Assembly (NCBI RefSeq): GCF_001660705.2
Contig: NZ_LYBV02000020.1
Location: 1 to 64,000, forward strand
Length of the DNA stretch: 64,000 bases
Reading direction: 5' to 3'
Origin: Saccharicrinis aurantiacus
Lineage (GTDB): Bacteria; Bacteroidota; Bacteroidia; Bacteroidales; Marinilabiliaceae
Part shown: one piece after another, positions 8,079-16,990 of the stretch
How the letters are laid out: every line of letters begins with the position of its first letter
Position numbering within the stretch: position 1 is the stretch's first letter
The notes under the pieces: model-generated
What the model saw: only the letters and a program-made list of their open reading frames with translations
Told to the model about the DNA's origin: nothing
Databases searched by the model: none
Translations under genes and position numbers: made by a program

Positions 8079-11000
8079 TTAGTTTTTAATAAAACTGATA
8101 CGTTGAGTCTCTGATCCAGAGAGTTTAAGAATGTACATTCCTTTTGGAAGAGCACTTAAATTGATTCGTGCTGTTCCGTTTCTATTTGTTATGTCCTCGT
8201 TTAAGATAAGCTGACCTGTGTACGAGAATATCTCAAGTAATTGGAATATGTTCGGATTTTCGATGAAGATATTTAAGTCTGACTTAGTAGGATTTGGGAA
8301 TATTTTCACCAAGTTTTTATCCTCAGTAGATAAATTCGTACTGATGTAATCACCAATTCTTACTAATTCAATTTTATCTAAATTCCATTGCCAATCGCTA
8401 CCCGATGCTTCAATTTTGAAGGTGTGTAAACCAACAGATAATTGAGCAGTTGATGATGCTACAATTGGAACATAGGTATCCCATTCTCCTGTACCATTAT
8501 TCGGAATATTATCAGTACAAATAAAGGCACCATCAACATAGGCAGTTATATTTCCATCGGGTGTTGGGCACGAAATATAATAGGTGATTTTATACGTTCC
8601 TGATTCTGCAATATTAAAATTATACTCTGCCCAGTCGCCATTATTTACATGATTTATACCAACTCCAGGGTTTAGATTGACTCCTCCATCTTTTCCATCG
8701 GCATAGTCGCCACCATCAGCAATAAAATCTTCAGCTTCAATTACAATTGGGTCAGATAGTTCACCAACGGTAACGTTACAAGATGCGCTTAGATCTGTGT
8801 TCTCAGTTGAAGTAGCAGTTATAATTGTTGTTCCTTCAGCTAGTCCTGTAATTACACCATTAACTATACTCACTATTCCATCAACAGAACTGCTCCAAGT
8901 TACACTAGTGCTCGAAGCACCGTTAACAGTAATTGTGGGAACAAGTGTTTCCTGATTACCGATGGCTAAATGAAGAAATGAAGTGTTTAATACCATTTTG
9001 TCAAAAGGTACACCTACATATTCTAGTTTAAATTTATCAAGGTTCCATTGCCAATCTGAAGTACCCGCCGCATTTAACCTGATGGTTTGTAAACCTTCGC
9101 TAAGGCTTACTTTTGTCGTCATCTTGTAATCAGTAAAACTATCCCATGTAGTTGAGGTAAGCTTTACGCTACCTTGGCTTACACCTTCAAGTAATAACTC
9201 TATTACACCATCAGCAACCGCTGTGGCAGCCACAAAGGTTACTTCGTATTCTCCTGCTATGGGAGCAATCACATCATACTCTAAATAATCACCTTTCTGA
9301 ACATTGTTAATGGCTATCCCATTGGTAAAAGTATATTTACCAATGTCGCCAACAGCACCTCCCATAGCTGCCCAATCTTCTGCTTCAATTATTAAAGTTG
9401 GCTCAACATTAACAATACATGTTGCAAGTACAGTTTCGTCCTCCACGGATTTGGCCGTAATTGTAGTACTGCCTAAATTAGCATTAGCACTTAATTCTCC
9501 ATTTGCATCAATAGAGGCAATATTTGGGTTGCTCGATATCCAAGTAAGCCTTTTTAAAGATTCGGGTAAAGTACTTGGGGTATAATCTGCAGTAAATGTA
9601 TAGTTTGCATTAGGAAAGACACTGATTTCACTCGGTATCATTATTGACTTAGGACCTTGTGTAAATGAACTTACAGCATTAAGTGTAACGGCATCCGATT
9701 TGTTTCCATCTTCAGAGCTTACTGTAATTGTAAATTCACCTTCAGTGTGTGCTGTAACTGTTCCATCTGTAGCAATAGATGCAATGGTAGGAGCGCTTGA
9801 AGTCCATGTAACGTTCTTATTAAATGCACCTGATGGTTCAATTACAAAGCTTAGTATTGGACTATCGCCATTAATTTCTACTTGATTGAAAACTTCATTT
9901 AGTAAAATGCTTTCAACATGAATAATGTCCAAGATTTCAAGATTAGTATTCGTTTCATAAATGCTGTTTTCTCCATCTTTTAGAACCGCTCTTAGCGAAT
10001 AGTTAGTTCCTATGGCTGGAACACTTGCTAAAGAAAGATTTATTTTAATGTCTGTTTTTCCAAGAGCATTAATATTTGCTGTTTGAGATGCGAGTATAGT
10101 TGTCCCATCTTGAATTAACTCAATACTTAGCGAACGAACTCCATTTACATTTACAGGAACATTGATGGTATAATTATCATTACCAACCAATTGATTAGGC
10201 AGTGCATCTGAATAAATCGTTTCTTCACCAACAATGCCAACATTTACAGTAATTGATTCTGTAAAAATAGCATCTCCATTATGCTCATCAGCAATGCTAG
10301 CTGTTACTATTGCAGATTCACCAATTACCTTGCCTAATACTTTTCCTGTTACAGGATCAACCTCCACAATATCATTATCTGAAGAACTCCAAATTACAGC
10401 TTGAGCAGTTGCATCAACAGGAAGGATACTTGCGTGTAAAGGCGTAGTTACATAGTAATCGACCTCTATGGCATTACCTTCGTTAATAGTAATCCCAGTT
10501 ATCGGAGTACTAAAATATGGTTTGGTATCTACTGTAATAGTAGCTTCCTTATTACCATTATTACTAATTGCTTTAATAACTGTTGATCCGCTTGAGCTTA
10601 TTGCTGTAACTACGCCCTGTTCATCAACTGTTGCAATATCAGTATCATTCGATTCCCAAGTGATTTTCTTATTCGTAGCATTCTCAGGCGTAAAAGTAAG
10701 TGCCAGTGATTCAGTTTGATTTTGCATAAGTGATATATTAGCAGGCAAAGAAATTCCTGTTAATGAAACACCATCATTGTTCACAGAACGCATTGGGTCT
10801 GTTGTAAAATTGAAAACTTGCAACATTACAGTAGTGTAGGTTACATTGTTGCCAAATTGGCAGGTAATTGTATTGTTTTCTTGTAAATACTCTTTAGGCA
10901 CATCTATTTCATACACACCAAACCAATAGTTTCTGCCAGGGTTATCTTCACCTCTCCAATCAAGATCTAAATCTGAGCTAAAACTAGGGTTTGAGTGCAA

Positions 11001-12866
11001 TACATTACCGTTAATGGTAATTGAACCTGGTATTTTACCACTATCCCAAAACTTACCACCAATTCTTATAACTGCTTCAGCTGCTCCGCTAGGAACAATT
11101 ACATTGTTAACTTGTGCGCTTAAGTCTGTTCGACCATCCACAACCTTTCTGAAAACATCTCCACCCGTTGGCGTATTTCCTGTTCCAAATCGTTCACACA
11201 TATATTTTACTTCCTTCATTTCATCGGTAATTGAAACCGAATTTTCAAAAGTATAATCTAAAATAATGGTTGCATCTCCATTAAGAACAATTGAACCTGG
11301 TGCTGTTTTATATTCAGATACATCGTATATAGCTTCTCCATGTGTACCTAATGATTCATTGAAGTATAGGTTTTTTACATTTACACTTTTGATGGTATTT
11401 GTACCTCCTCCAAACAGATTTAAATCTATTGTTTCGGCCTGAGAATGAAGATTATTTAAAATTAAATACACATGGTTACCATTGATATATGCATCAACCT
11501 GAACATCTCTATCTGATGATTTGGTCTCTACTCTTGTGCCATCAACATCACTCCACTGTTTATACCATAATAGAAAATCTGTCCATTGCCAATCTCCATT
11601 TTCATCTTTATCAAGGAGGGTAGACGGGTATCTTTTGGTTAGATTCCCATCGGCATCATATTCATCACCCCACTCTGCTTTTACAGGAGCAAAAGGCATG
11701 GTTAAGGTAATATGAGAAGGGCGTTCTAAAAACTGCATAAACATAGAATTAAAAGGCTTTAGGTTTTCCCAAGCTCTACGTTTAGGACTTACTTCATCAA
11801 GGTAACCTGATACAGAACCAAATTCTGAGACAATGAGTTCTTTAGGAGCACCTAACTTGTAGTTATCGTACCACTCAATCATATCAAGAGCAGCTTCAAC
11901 ATTAGGGCCTGCGCGGTTAATGCTATTAGAGGCTTTGGGCCAATCATAAAGGTGAATACTCCAGAAGTCCATGGTAGGGCAGGCATCCATAAACCCTTGA
12001 AATAATACATCCCATTGAAACCAATCGTTTTTATAGTATGGTTCTAGGGAAGTATTTACAGCATCAGGATCTATTCCCCAACCTAAGACCTTCTCAACCG
12101 ATTGTCTGCCTATGCCATCACCCTTCTCAAAATCGTGTTGTCCCCAGGTCATCCCTCCAACTTTAGGAGCTTTTTCACCTAAACGTTCGTCTAAGGCTTT
12201 TTTCACTAAATTGTGATATTCCCAAATATGCTCATAGCTTGAGAATAGCAATTTACCAGTCATAAATTCCATGTCAATTTCATTTACAACTTCCCAATAA
12301 GTAGGTAGTGGCTCTCCTGGTTGCCCCATGTACTTTCTGAATGCATAGTCTAAATATAGTTCTACCCATTCTGAAGAGGTTTCAACATTTTTAGGTTGCC
12401 ATCCACTCCATGTGGATCCATTATCATACCACGATAGGGTTGGATATAATGGATGTGGGTTAGTACCCATAATCATGGCTCCTTTGGTTTCATATTGATG
12501 CGCTATAGTTTTCTTTGCATATTCATCCTTTAGCCAGCTTCCAAAACCTTTAAACCATAAAGAATCAACATGGTTTCTGTTGTTCTCATCTTCTTCAGAT
12601 GCTTGAAACTTCCATGTTGAGGAACCATTATCCCTGCCGAAGTACACATCTAAATCATTAATAAAGTAATCTAGTTTATCTTCTTCACCAATCCAGTCAA
12701 TTTCGGTAGGTGTTGAGTGTACGGTGATGTGTCGTTCTCGACCAAAATCGGAAACGCCGTTTACAGAATGTTTAATGTTTAGATTAACATCAACATTCAC
12801 CTGTGCAATCATATGCGCCATTGTTATGGACATAACAGCACTAAGTAATAATTTTTTAATTTTCAT
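8079..12866 (-). CDS. GH86 beta-agarase/porphyranase, multi-domain, T9SS-secreted
   Basis: A 1595-residue endo-acting red-algal galactan hydrolase. Order: signal peptide (1-21); GH86 catalytic module and accessory beta-domains (about 25-690); bacterial Ig-like domains (about 702-780, 788-877, 983-1065, 1072-1155, 1288-1368), with another beta-domain at 885-980; two CBM6 modules (about 1158-1284 and 1374-1504), each with the agarose-binding-type QWNLDK ending; T9SS type-A domain from KIFPNP (1521-1595). Likely catalytic glutamates are E196 in WEVVNEID (acid/base) and E348 in VSEFGS (nucleophile). WGQHDF, SIHLYDWP and VDGTRVETKSSD are typical of GH86. Whether agarose or porphyran is cut cannot be told from the sequence. 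No SusC/SusD pair or other agarolytic enzyme is in the window. Confidence 0.82.
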   Translation of the reverse strand: MKIKKLLLSAVMSITMAHMIAQVNVDVNLNIKHSVNGVSDFGRERHITVHSTPTEIDWIGEEDKLDYFINDLDVYFGRDNGSSTWKFQASEEDENNRNHVDSLWFKGFGSWLKDEYAKKTIAHQYETKGAMIMGTNPHPLYPTLSWYDNGSTWSGWQPKNVETSSEWVELYLDYAFRKYMGQPGEPLPTYWEVVNEIDMEFMTGKLLFSSYEHIWEYHNLVKKALDERLGEKAPKVGGMTWGQHDFEKGDGIGRQSVEKVLGWGIDPDAVNTSLEPYYKNDWFQWDVLFQGFMDACPTMDFWSIHLYDWPKASNSINRAGPNVEAALDMIEWYDNYKLGAPKELIVSEFGSVSGYLDEVSPKRRAWENLKPFNSMFMQFLERPSHITLTMPFAPVKAEWGDEYDADGNLTKRYPSTLLDKDENGDWQWTDFLLWYKQWSDVDGTRVETKSSDRDVQVDAYINGNHVYLILNNLHSQAETIDLNLFGGGTNTIKSVNVKNLYFNESLGTHGEAIYDVSEYKTAPGSIVLNGDATIILDYTFENSVSITDEMKEVKYMCERFGTGNTPTGGDVFRKVVDGRTDLSAQVNNVIVPSGAAEAVIRIGGKFWDSGKIPGSITINGNVLHSNPSFSSDLDLDWRGEDNPGRNYWFGVYEIDVPKEYLQENNTITCQFGNNVTYTTVMLQVFNFTTDPMRSVNNDGVSLTGISLPANISLMQNQTESLALTFTPENATNKKITWESNDTDIATVDEQGVVTAISSSGSTVIKAISNNGNKEATITVDTKPYFSTPITGITINEGNAIEVDYYVTTPLHASILPVDATAQAVIWSSSDNDIVEVDPVTGKVLGKVIGESAIVTASIADEHNGDAIFTESITVNVGIVGEETIYSDALPNQLVGNDNYTINVPVNVNGVRSLSIELIQDGTTILASQTANINALGKTDIKINLSLASVPAIGTNYSLRAVLKDGENSIYETNTNLEILDIIHVESILLNEVFNQVEINGDSPILSFVIEPSGAFNKNVTWTSSAPTIASIATDGTVTAHTEGEFTITVSSEDGNKSDAVTLNAVSSFTQGPKSIMIPSEISVFPNANYTFTADYTPSTLPESLKRLTWISSNPNIASIDANGELSANANLGSTTITAKSVEDETVLATCIVNVEPTLIIEAEDWAAMGGAVGDIGKYTFTNGIAINNVQKGDYLEYDVIAPIAGEYEVTFVAATAVADGVIELLLEGVSQGSVKLTSTTWDSFTDYKMTTKVSLSEGLQTIRLNAAGTSDWQWNLDKFKLEYVGVPFDKMVLNTSFLHLAIGNQETLVPTITVNGASSTSVTWSSSVDGIVSIVNGVITGLAEGTTIITATSTENTDLSASCNVTVGELSDPIVIEAEDFIADGGDYADGKDGGVNLNPGVGINHVNNGDWAEYNFNIAESGTYKITYYISCPTPDGNITAYVDGAFICTDNIPNNGTGEWDTYVPIVASSTAQLSVGLHTFKIEASGSDWQWNLDKIELVRIGDYISTNLSTEDKNLVKIFPNPTKSDLNIFIENPNIFQLLEIFSYTGQLILNEDITNRNGTARINLSALPKGMYILKLSGSETQRISFIKN

Positions 12867-13258
12867 GATTTCGATTTATTAGTAGATTAACATACTAAAT
12901 GTATCGATCTATTGTTCAGGCTTTAAGGGGTGTTGTGTTTCAAGTGTGGGTTTATTCGATAACTTGTAACTATAGGGGTTGATATGATAACCAACCGTGA
13001 TAATATATTAGATTACCGAAATCTAGACTTTAAGGTGTCAGAAATATATTTGATTAAACAGATTATACAATAACATAGTTGGCGCAGTAGCTGCATTATG
13101 TTCATCTAACCCTATTGTATTTATATTACTTATATGTAGTAGTATAACTTGTTTTTTCTCATGGTTATATTGAGGAGCATTATTTTAAATACCCCCGACT
13201 AAATTTTCATATAATGATGAGATGTAACTCATTTATGTATAGCGGAGTATTAATACGC
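12867..13258. other. Intergenic region upstream of GH86
   Basis: Nearly 400 bp without a gene. A minus-strand TACATTTA near 12900 could be the -7 element of the GH86 promoter. A plus-strand TATATTTG near 13046 leads to no gene and has no terminator behind it. I see nothing else. Confidence 0.35.
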
Positions 13259-13975
13259 TTAATAGATTACCGTTCTATAGTGCTTCATTTCTTTATCTAG
13301 TACTTTTGCTTTGCCATTGGTTACTTTATCCAATAAAGCCCAAAATCTAGGTCCGTGGTTTTTTTCAACAGTGTGGCAGAGCTCATGTAAAATTACGCTA
13401 TCAATTAAATTGTTGGGTAAGCGCATTAAATGTAAATTTAAATTGATGTTATTAACATTAGAACAGCTTCCCCAACGCGATTTTAAATTCTTAATAAATA
13501 CCTTCCGATAACTGAAGCCATGGATTTCAGCCAACTGATGCAAACGTTTTGGCAGATAGTTTTTCGCATACATACGCATAGCTTCTTCTATTCCGTATCT
13601 AATATTTTCTTGAATAATAGGCGATTTAACATTCTGATTTTGTGGGTAATAGATTGCGAGTATCCCATTCTTTAATTGCAATTTTACTTGGCTCAGGGCC
13701 GATTTTTTAATTAGTACAGAGAAGTCACGTGTTTTAAATTGAGTGTGCTCATCAAAAATGGTCAAATCGCTTTCCTTTTCTTTAACCTTAATCATATTCT
13801 GCTTGATCCATGCTGCATTATCATGCACAAATTGTAAGGCTTCTTTTGGGTGCATGTGTTTGGGCACAATTACCTTCACCCCCTCAAAAGGTTTAAGTTT
13901 TATCGATAGGCGTTTCGCTCTATTGCTTACCTCAAATAATACAGGACCTACATCCTTTATATTAACCATCTCCAT
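13259..13975 (-). CDS. YgjP-like (DUF45) metallopeptidase
   Basis: A predicted zinc metallopeptidase of about 238 residues of the YgjP/DUF45 (WLM, M48-like) family. The zinc site is the HELCH motif with a third His in NHGPRFWALL (near the C-terminus), preceded by the family signature SRWGSCS. It has no signal peptide, so it acts in the cytoplasm. The start is the ATG at 13975; the longer frame begins with TTG. The gene stands alone, divergent from the sulfur-transfer flavoprotein gene. The substrate is unknown. Confidence 0.82.
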   Translation of the reverse strand: MEMVNIKDVGPVLFEVSNRAKRLSIKLKPFEGVKVIVPKHMHPKEALQFVHDNAAWIKQNMIKVKEKESDLTIFDEHTQFKTRDFSVLIKKSALSQVKLQLKNGILAIYYPQNQNVKSPIIQENIRYGIEEAMRMYAKNYLPKRLHQLAEIHGFSYRKVFIKNLKSRWGSCSNVNNINLNLHLMRLPNNLIDSVILHELCHTVEKNHGPRFWALLDKVTNGKAKVLDKEMKHYRTVIY

Positions 13976-14062
13976 AGCTGCAAAATAAATAAAACTAATC
14001 AAGTAAACTTATTTGTTCTGAAAATATTATTATATCTAGAAAGGTAGATAATTAATTATTTC

Positions 14063-14100
14063 TATATTTGCACATCAATACATATTTAGATGTGTTGATG
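14063..14100 (+). promoter_or_regulatory. -7 element with an overlapping palindrome
   Basis: TATATTTG at 14063-14070 fits the Bacteroidota -7 box; no good TTG lies at the usual distance. Immediately after it is an 11-bp inverted repeat, CATCAATACAT (14073-14083) and ATGTGTTGATG (14090-14100), with one mismatch. It covers the expected transcript start, as an operator would. Confidence 0.45.
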
Positions 14101-14132
14101 AATAGTTTGAACAATAGAAAAATATTATATAA

Positions 14133-16583
14133 ATGAAGTACATTATTGTAGGAGGTGTTGCTGGAGGAGCTACCACAGCTGCGCGTTTGCGAAGAGTTGA
14201 TGAAGAGGCAGAAATAATTATGCTCGAAAAAGGGCCACATATTTCTTATGCCAATTGTGGATTACCTTATTATATTGGAGGTGTAATAAAAGATAGGGAT
14301 AAACTACTGGTACAAACACCAGAAAGTTTTAATGCCCGGTTTAATATTGATATCCGCACATTTTCTATGCTTACTTCAATTAATACTGAAGCTAAAAGTA
14401 TTCAAGTGAAAAAGATGCAAACAGGAGAAGTGTACACTGAAACCTACGATAAGTTAATTCTATCCCCAGGAGCTTCGGCTGTAAAGCCTCCAATACCAGG
14501 TATTCATTCAGATAATATTTTTACGCTACGTAATGTTGAGGATACTGATAAAATAAAAGCTTTTGTTGATGATGAAGAACCCAAAACAGCTGTAGTTGTA
14601 GGTGCCGGATTCATTGGTTTAGAAATGGCTGAGAACCTGCATCACGTTGGTGTTGATGTTACTGTTGTGGAAGCATCAAGCCAGGTTATGAATATGATGG
14701 ATAGTGAAATCGCCGCTCCACTTCATCAGCATTTTAAAGAGAAAAGTGTAGCCTTATTTTTAGAGGACGCTGTTAAAGAGTTTAAACAAGTTGGAAACAT
14801 CGTTGAAGTTCACTTAGCTAGTGAGCGTATTATTAAAGCCGATTTTATTATTCTTTCCATTGGGGTTAAGCCAGATGCTAGTATTGCAAAAGAAGCCGGA
14901 CTAAAAATAGGAGAAACTGGTGGTATTTGGGTTGATGAATATTTACAAGCTTCTCATAAAGATATTTACGCGCTTGGCGATGCCATAGAGTTTCCACATC
15001 CAATTACTAATAAACCAAGTTTAGCATTTTTAGCTGGGCCTGCTAATAAGCAAGGACGAATTTTGGCCGATAATATGGTTTATGGTCATAATAGATCTTA
15101 TAAGGGTTCAATAGGAACAGCTATTGCTAAAGTATTTGATATGACTGCCGGTATTACTGGTATGACGCATCGAGGTCTTAAAGCAGCCGGAATTAAACAT
15201 GAGAGTACTATTGTAAATGCAGGTTCGCATGCAGGTTACTATCCTGGCTCTATGCAAATGATTCTTAAAATTAGTTTCGATCCAGATAATGGAAAATTAC
15301 TTGGAGGTCAGATAGTAGGTTATAAGGGAGTTGATAAACGCCTTGATTTATTGGCTACTACCATTAAAAATGGCGGAACAATTTACGATCTACAAGAAAT
15401 TGAGCATGCTTATGCACCACCTTTTAGTTCAGCAAAAGATCCGGTAAACCAAGCTGGATATAATGCAGAGAATATTATGAAGGGCTTATTTAAACCGTTA
15501 TCCCCATTTCAGTTTAAAAAGCGTAGTGCTAAAGATTCTTTTGTTTTAGATGTTCGAACAGCTACAGAATATGAAATTGATACCATTGATGGAGCAGTGA
15601 ATATTGATGTTGATGAGATAAGAGATAATTTAAATAAGATTCCGAAGGATAAAAAAATAATGATCTATTGTGGGGTTGGATTACGAGGTTATGTTGCCGC
15701 GAGAATTCTTCGTCAACATGGTTATGAGGATGTTTACAATTTATCAGGAGGATTAAAAGTTTATAAACAAACCATGGCAGAACAATCTAATCCAATATTT
15801 TTTGAGCCCGTACTTACGGAAGTAGAAACAGAAGCACCTATTAAAATAGATACCAAATTATTACAAGTAGATGCTTGTGGTTTGCAATGTCCAGGGCCAA
15901 TTTTAAAACTTAAAGATACCATTGATACAATGGAAGATGGCGACCAGATGGAGGTAGTCGCTACCGATCCTGGTTTTTATAGTGATGTTGAATCATGGTG
16001 TAAGGTTACTGGAAATGAATTAGTAAAGCGCGAAAATAAATCGGGCGAAATAACAGCCGTTATCAAAAAGCAGAAGAAATCAGTGGCTCCAAACGGAGCA
16101 GCGCCTTCTAAATTGGATCACAAAACAATGGTTGTTTTTAGCGATGATTTAGATAGAGCCCTTGCTTCATTTGTTATTGCCAACGGAGCTGCCAGTATGG
16201 GTAAAAAGGTTACCATGTTTTTTACTTTTTGGGGATTAAATGTGATTAAGAATCCTGATAAACCAAAAGTAAAAAAGGATATGATGGGCAGTATGTTTAG
16301 TAAAATGATGCCAGGGCATGCAGGCAGACTAAACCTATCCAATATGAATATGGCAGGTATGGGCCGTCGTATGATGAAACTGCGCATGAAGGATAAAAAT
16401 GTAGATGCCCTTGAAACCATGATTGATAAAGCTAGAGAAAGTGGTATTAACATGATCGCTTGTCAAATGAGTATGGATATTATGGGTGTAGATAAAAAAG
16501 AATTAATAAGTGGTGTGAAAATTGGTGGAGTAGCTAATTATTTAGAAGAAGCCGAACAATCTAATTTGAATTTATTTATATAG
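14133..16583 (+). CDS. CoA-disulfide reductase / rhodanese / TusA / DsrE fusion
   Basis: An 816-residue cytoplasmic protein with four sulfur-handling modules. Residues 1-450 are a pyridine-nucleotide flavin disulfide reductase: FAD motif GGVAGG at the N-terminus, the CoADR active-site Cys42 in NCGLPYY, and a second dinucleotide motif VVGAGFIGLE. Residues about 460-560 are a rhodanese domain with Cys513 in IYCGVG. Residues about 575-650 are a TusA domain, CGLQCPGP, with Cys582 and Cys586. Residues about 660-816 are a DsrE/DsrH-like domain with a conserved Cys in MIACQMSM. Together they could reduce per- or polysulfides and pass sulfane sulfur along. The gene has its own promoter and a downstream hairpin, so it is monocistronic. 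Confidence 0.88.
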   Translation: MKYIIVGGVAGGATTAARLRRVDEEAEIIMLEKGPHISYANCGLPYYIGGVIKDRDKLLVQTPESFNARFNIDIRTFSMLTSINTEAKSIQVKKMQTGEVYTETYDKLILSPGASAVKPPIPGIHSDNIFTLRNVEDTDKIKAFVDDEEPKTAVVVGAGFIGLEMAENLHHVGVDVTVVEASSQVMNMMDSEIAAPLHQHFKEKSVALFLEDAVKEFKQVGNIVEVHLASERIIKADFIILSIGVKPDASIAKEAGLKIGETGGIWVDEYLQASHKDIYALGDAIEFPHPITNKPSLAFLAGPANKQGRILADNMVYGHNRSYKGSIGTAIAKVFDMTAGITGMTHRGLKAAGIKHESTIVNAGSHAGYYPGSMQMILKISFDPDNGKLLGGQIVGYKGVDKRLDLLATTIKNGGTIYDLQEIEHAYAPPFSSAKDPVNQAGYNAENIMKGLFKPLSPFQFKKRSAKDSFVLDVRTATEYEIDTIDGAVNIDVDEIRDNLNKIPKDKKIMIYCGVGLRGYVAARILRQHGYEDVYNLSGGLKVYKQTMAEQSNPIFFEPVLTEVETEAPIKIDTKLLQVDACGLQCPGPILKLKDTIDTMEDGDQMEVVATDPGFYSDVESWCKVTGNELVKRENKSGEITAVIKKQKKSVAPNGAAPSKLDHKTMVVFSDDLDRALASFVIANGAASMGKKVTMFFTFWGLNVIKNPDKPKVKKDMMGSMFSKMMPGHAGRLNLSNMNMAGMGRRMMKLRMKDKNVDALETMIDKARESGINMIACQMSMDIMGVDKKELISGVKIGGVANYLEEAEQSNLNLFI

Positions 16584-16644
16584 AGTTTATAGGGACTGAA
16601 AGTTAACTTTAACAATATCATTATAATTTTTGTATTGTCTATTG

Positions 16645-16678
16645 ATACCTCACATCAAAACTTGATGTGAGGTATTTG
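16645..16678 (+). terminator. Hairpin, probable terminator
   Basis: A perfect 14-bp stem (16645-16658 with 16662-16675) with loop AAC. The T run is short (TTTG), so termination may be weak. It lies about 60 nt after the fusion gene. Confidence 0.6.
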
Positions 16679-16990
16679 TGTAAATAGAGTAACTCCTCGT
16701 TTAAATCCACATTAGTATTATAAAATTTGTTATGCTTAATTTTTTTGTTTCACTCATAGTAATAACCATAGACCTCCTTGCTTTCAAGCCTTATTTTATA
16801 GGGTCTTTAATGCATATAACGAAGCTCCAATTCAGAATACGTGCTTAACAAAGCAGTGAGCTTTAGTATTATAATTGTGAGAATTAATGCATTATTTTCG
16901 ATTTTCCTTTATATAATTGTATCCATAAATCATTATTGTAAGTATACAAGAATGAATTTGTATTAACCTAAATAATAAATAACTCTAATC
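16679..16990. other. Intergenic region
   Basis: About 310 bp without coding signal. It must contain the promoter of the metalloprotease gene, but I found no clear consensus match. Confidence 0.35.

Noticed and set aside
13045-13258. Plus-strand TATATTTG with a possible small RNA behind it
   Set aside because: No -33 TTG and no terminator hairpin follow, and such 8-mers are expected by chance in AT-rich DNA.
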